A DNA stretch of 64,000 bases from Bacteroidota bacterium (GTDB taxonomy: Bacteria > Bacteroidota > Bacteroidia > Cytophagales > Cyclobacteriaceae), in the NCBI GenBank assembly GCA_018267135.1, contig JAFDZA010000011.1, positions 1-64,000 of the forward strand, read 5' to 3'. The notes under the pieces are model-generated. The model saw nothing but the letters and a program-made list of their open reading frames with translations, made no database searches and was not told the DNA's origin. The translations under genes were made by a program, and so were the position numbers. Positions 61,594 to 64,000 of this stretch are shown piece after piece; within the stretch, counting starts at the first letter, position 1, and every line of letters begins with the position of its first letter.

Positions 61594-62895
61594 TTACTTT
61601 ATAGATTCCATCGGCCGGGGGATAATGATCAAACCCGTTTGCCGTCCGTCAATATAACGGAATCCGGCTTCGTCAAAATAACCGTCTTCTTCCAGCATGA
61701 TTTTGATTTCTTTTTTCCATTCGGCTACCGGCACGGTGGCATTTAGCTCGATCGAGTAAGCTGTTTTATAATGGAGGGGATAGTCGCCACTGCCGGGTAC
61801 GCCATTTTGCATATCCCACATACCTATGGTGGTTCCGGCCGCATGCCCATGATACCCGATGGGATGTGTGTAAATAGAGGGGGTAATGCCTTCGGCCAAT
61901 GCTTGCTGGCGTGTGTCGGCCAGAATTTGGTTTCCGGTTTTTCCTTCTTTGAAATTGGAGGTGAGGATATCTTGCAATCGGTTTCCTTTTTTAAGAGCTT
62001 CTTTTAAAAAGGCAGGGGCTTCGGTTTCGCCAGCTTTCAGTACATAAGCATGTTGCTGGGTATCGGTGTTGAGGCGCAGGTAGGTAATGCCAAAATCTAC
62101 GTGCAGCAAATCGCCCGGCCGGATAACAGGGGTCTCGTCATTTTCCGCCCGCTGAATTTCTACGGAGGGGTGAAACCATGTGTCGAGTTTTAGTTTTTTA
62201 ATTTCTTCGCGGTAAAACCAAACTACATCTTCTGTAGTAGTTACACCGGGTTGTATTACTTTATCCGAAAACCCTTCGGCTATAATCTGGTGTGCGAGGC
62301 GCACAATTTGCGGGTAGATGATCATTTCTTTTTCTGTGCGCGATTCTAACCAGTCTACTCCCAGCCGCTCGGCTGACACCACGTTTCCCTGATGCTTTTT
62401 AGGCACGACCTTTAGCAACTCGTCATAGTCGTTTGAAGAGAGGCCATCGGCCTGTCCCCAAATGGCAGCTTTGTTAATGGCTATTTTTTTGGGCGAACGT
62501 TCGTCTATTAATTTCCCTAACTGTGCCCATTGGTTGGGTTGTTTGTCAGGATCCCAGGCACGTTTAAAAAGAGCACCTACGTTGTAACGTGCCACGGCAA
62601 GGTATTCCATGCTGTTTCCTTTATCAAATGCCACCAGCATGGTAGTTCTGCGGGCGGCCATCCACGTGGCGGGCAGCATGGTTTTAATAATCGGGTCTTC
62701 GTTGTATTCGCGCGAAAGAATTATCCACATATCAATTCCTTCTCTGCGCATGAGAGTGGGCAAGAGGTGAGTTAGCCGGTCTTCAGTCAATTCATCTATC
62801 ACCCGGGCTTGATCGCGTTGCGAGAGGATGATTGGGTATTGAGCGCGTGTATTGAGGTAATTGATTGCCAAGAAAAACAGAAGAATGTGTTTCAT
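61594..62895 (-). CDS. Exported M24 family metallopeptidase (Xaa-Pro peptidase-like)
   Basis: 433 residues with a signal peptide (MKHILLFFLAINYLNTRAQ). The N-terminal creatinase domain is followed by the pita-bread M24 domain from about 190. Metal ligands are seen in DLLHVDFGITYLRLNTDTQQ (two Asp), YTHPIGYHGHAAGTTIGMWD (His), YSIELNATVP (Glu) and EDGYFDEAGFRYIDGRQTG (Glu). It should remove N-terminal residues before proline, in the periplasm. The order on the minus strand is barrel protein, this gene, acyltransferase, gatC. Confidence 0.9.
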   Translation of the reverse strand: MKHILLFFLAINYLNTRAQYPIILSQRDQARVIDELTEDRLTHLLPTLMRREGIDMWIILSREYNEDPIIKTMLPATWMAARRTTMLVAFDKGNSMEYLAVARYNVGALFKRAWDPDKQPNQWAQLGKLIDERSPKKIAINKAAIWGQADGLSSNDYDELLKVVPKKHQGNVVSAERLGVDWLESRTEKEMIIYPQIVRLAHQIIAEGFSDKVIQPGVTTTEDVVWFYREEIKKLKLDTWFHPSVEIQRAENDETPVIRPGDLLHVDFGITYLRLNTDTQQHAYVLKAGETEAPAFLKEALKKGNRLQDILTSNFKEGKTGNQILADTRQQALAEGITPSIYTHPIGYHGHAAGTTIGMWDMQNGVPGSGDYPLHYKTAYSIELNATVPVAEWKKEIKIMLEEDGYFDEAGFRYIDGRQTGLIIIPRPMESIK

Positions 62896-62913
62896 ATTTA
62901 TTTGAAGGGTTTT

Positions 62914-63567
62914 TTAAAAACGATAAAACAAATAAATGCCCGCAGCCGAACTGGAAGCGAAACTGAATGTGCTGACCGAGTAATCTTGCAAAGTGGTTAC
63001 TACACCCGTATTTTGGTTGAGTGCACGGGTTAAATTTTTTTGGAAACTATACAAGGCCGTAATGCGGGCCTCCGTGGCCACATAAAAATTTTTAGAAATA
63101 ATTAGCCGCACTCCTAAAAACGGAGCCAGCCCCAGGCCGTAGGTATCAGTGCTGTTAAACTGAGTTTCTATTCCGTTTTGATAAGTAGTTGTTTTGTTGA
63201 AAGAAATGGAGGGGCGCACATCGGCTCCACCATACCACATCCAACGCGCGGAGATGGTGCGTTGCCATTCTTTCCCCACCGAAGGCATGAAGAGATACGC
63301 ATAGGGAATCGTGTAAGGCTGTGTGCCGGAGTTGTTGTTTCCAGAGTTTAGAGAAGCAGAAAAGGAAAGACCGTAGCGGAGGGCCGTGTTTTCTCCGGTT
63401 TGTCGTTTATACATTAAATTGAAAGGGCCGCTGCCCGAGTTTAAAAGTCCGCTGAAAATGGTAGTCGTGTTAAAACCGATATCGTTTTTTAGAGGCTGAT
63501 TTTCCTGGGCAGGCGATGTGCACACGACCATACTTACCAATACAAATACACCAAAATATTTTATCAT
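62914..63567 (-). CDS. Small outer-membrane beta-barrel-like protein
   Basis: 217 residues with a signal peptide (MIKYFGVFVLVSMVVCTSPA, then QENQP). The mature part alternates hydrophobic and polar residues as in an eight-stranded barrel: FNLMYKRQTGENTALRYGLS, KEWQRTISARWMWYGGADVR, LAPFLGVRLIISKNFYVATE, and it ends FASSSAAGIYLFYRF with a terminal aromatic residue as barrel proteins do. No family is recognised. It lies 18 bases upstream of the M24 gene. Confidence 0.75.
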   Translation of the reverse strand: MIKYFGVFVLVSMVVCTSPAQENQPLKNDIGFNTTTIFSGLLNSGSGPFNLMYKRQTGENTALRYGLSFSASLNSGNNNSGTQPYTIPYAYLFMPSVGKEWQRTISARWMWYGGADVRPSISFNKTTTYQNGIETQFNSTDTYGLGLAPFLGVRLIISKNFYVATEARITALYSFQKNLTRALNQNTGVVTTLQDYSVSTFSFASSSAAGIYLFYRF

Positions 63568-63586
63568 ATATAGATTTTAGTTAGGA

Positions 63587-64000
63587 TTACAATCTGATTT
63601 TAATAATACACCGTTCGTCTTTCAAAACTTCTTTGGCATTGGTAGCCTCAATGGTTGACTTTACATCGTCCATTTCTTCGCGTACTTTTTCTTTGATTTC
63701 GCGCACACGCAAGGCTTCGATAAAGCGCTTAATATCTTCTTCATTTTCCAAAATCAGTTTGGGTACTTCTACTGGTTTATTATTATCGTCTTTGGCTACC
63801 ATGGTAAAGAAGCAGGAGTTGGTATGCTTTACCTCACCTGTTTTTACATTTTGCGATTCCACCCGTATGCCTATCATTAAGGATGTGCGGCCTACATAAT
63901 TTACCGAAGCCTTTAACGAAACCAGCTCGCCCACTTCTACCGGCTGCAAAAATTCTACCTTATCTACCGACACCGTAACACAATAAGCCCCGGCATGTTT
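63587..64000 (-). CDS. Acyl-CoA thioesterase, hotdog fold (cut by right edge)
   Basis: The frame is open to the window end, so the start lies beyond 64000; 137 residues are visible. The hotdog domain end reads KHAGAYCVTVSVDKVEFLQP, then VGELVSLKASVNYVGRTSLM and SCFFTMVAKDDNNKPVEVPK, as in the BFIT/YciA-type acyl-CoA hydrolases. The C-terminal 45 residues form a charged helix (FIEALRVREIKEKVREEMDD) that many members have. It hydrolyses acyl-CoA to free acid. The catalytic Asp and the first strands are outside the window. Confidence 0.88.
   Translation of the reverse strand, partial: KHAGAYCVTVSVDKVEFLQPVEVGELVSLKASVNYVGRTSLMIGIRVESQNVKTGEVKHTNSCFFTMVAKDDNNKPVEVPKLILENEEDIKRFIEALRVREIKEKVREEMDDVKSTIEATNAKEVLKDERCIIKIRL

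Overview
The window is chromosomal DNA from a Bacteroidota bacterium, most likely of the Cytophagales/Sphingobacteriia type. The main signs are ECF sigma / anti-sigma operons with DUF4097-like surface proteins, a TonB-dependent receptor paired with a DUF5074-type lipoprotein, many lipoproteins, weak Shine-Dalgarno sequences, and several -7-like TAnnTTTG motifs. The species cannot be read from the sequence. No rRNA, tRNA, CRISPR array, prophage or replication origin was seen.

Left part (0-9.3 kb). The tail of an IS30-type transposase abuts a SulP anion transporter. An ECF sigma operon follows (sigma factor, HEAT-repeat anti-sigma-like membrane protein, two exported DUF4097-like proteins). Next is a vitamin B12 locus: a BtuF-like lipoprotein on the minus strand, and divergently a cobalamin riboswitch leading into a BtuB-like receptor and a DUF5074-type propeller lipoprotein, closed by a strong terminator.

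Middle-left (9.4-25 kb). A second ECF sigma gene lies in a run with a DoxX-like protein, GTP cyclohydrolase I and a PLP decarboxylase. After it come an FNR-type reductase, DUF488, RlpA-SPOR, TauE/SafE, a flavin amine oxidase, a NadR-type kinase, an MFS transporter, a YigZ/IMPACT protein, an exported class V aminotransferase-like protein, a membrane-anchored glutamate-synthase-like enzyme and an AsmA protein.

Accessory patch (25-30.4 kb). An AlbA-domain protein, a MoxR/ChlI-like AAA ATPase and a VWA protein lie on the minus strand. Between the ATPase and VWA genes sits an AT-rich insert with two complete toxin-antitoxin pairs (PIN/VapC and RelE-like) around two gene remnants, one an EamA transporter tail. 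The two antitoxins share an N-terminal half although their toxins are unrelated.

Middle-right (30.5-48 kb). Mostly housekeeping: a tiny lipoprotein, an SSS symporter, ClpS-RecR, a two-component system, DUF1573, DUF1080, DUF2520, cysteine desulfurase, GlmM, MazG, a GroES-like protein, DUF2130, RocD, homogentisate dioxygenase and a multi-PAS kinase.

Right part (48-64 kb). The most suggestive cluster runs from 48.2 to 54.1 kb: a GNAT-like protein, a GCS2 carboxylate-amine ligase, an ATP-grasp ligase and three alpha/beta hydrolases, in keeping with an uncharacterised amide-bond pathway. After it come HAD, pirin, ComB, GcvT, a 985-residue membrane-TPR protein, GatC, a PlsC-type acyltransferase, an M24 peptidase, a small barrel protein and an acyl-CoA thioesterase cut by the right edge.
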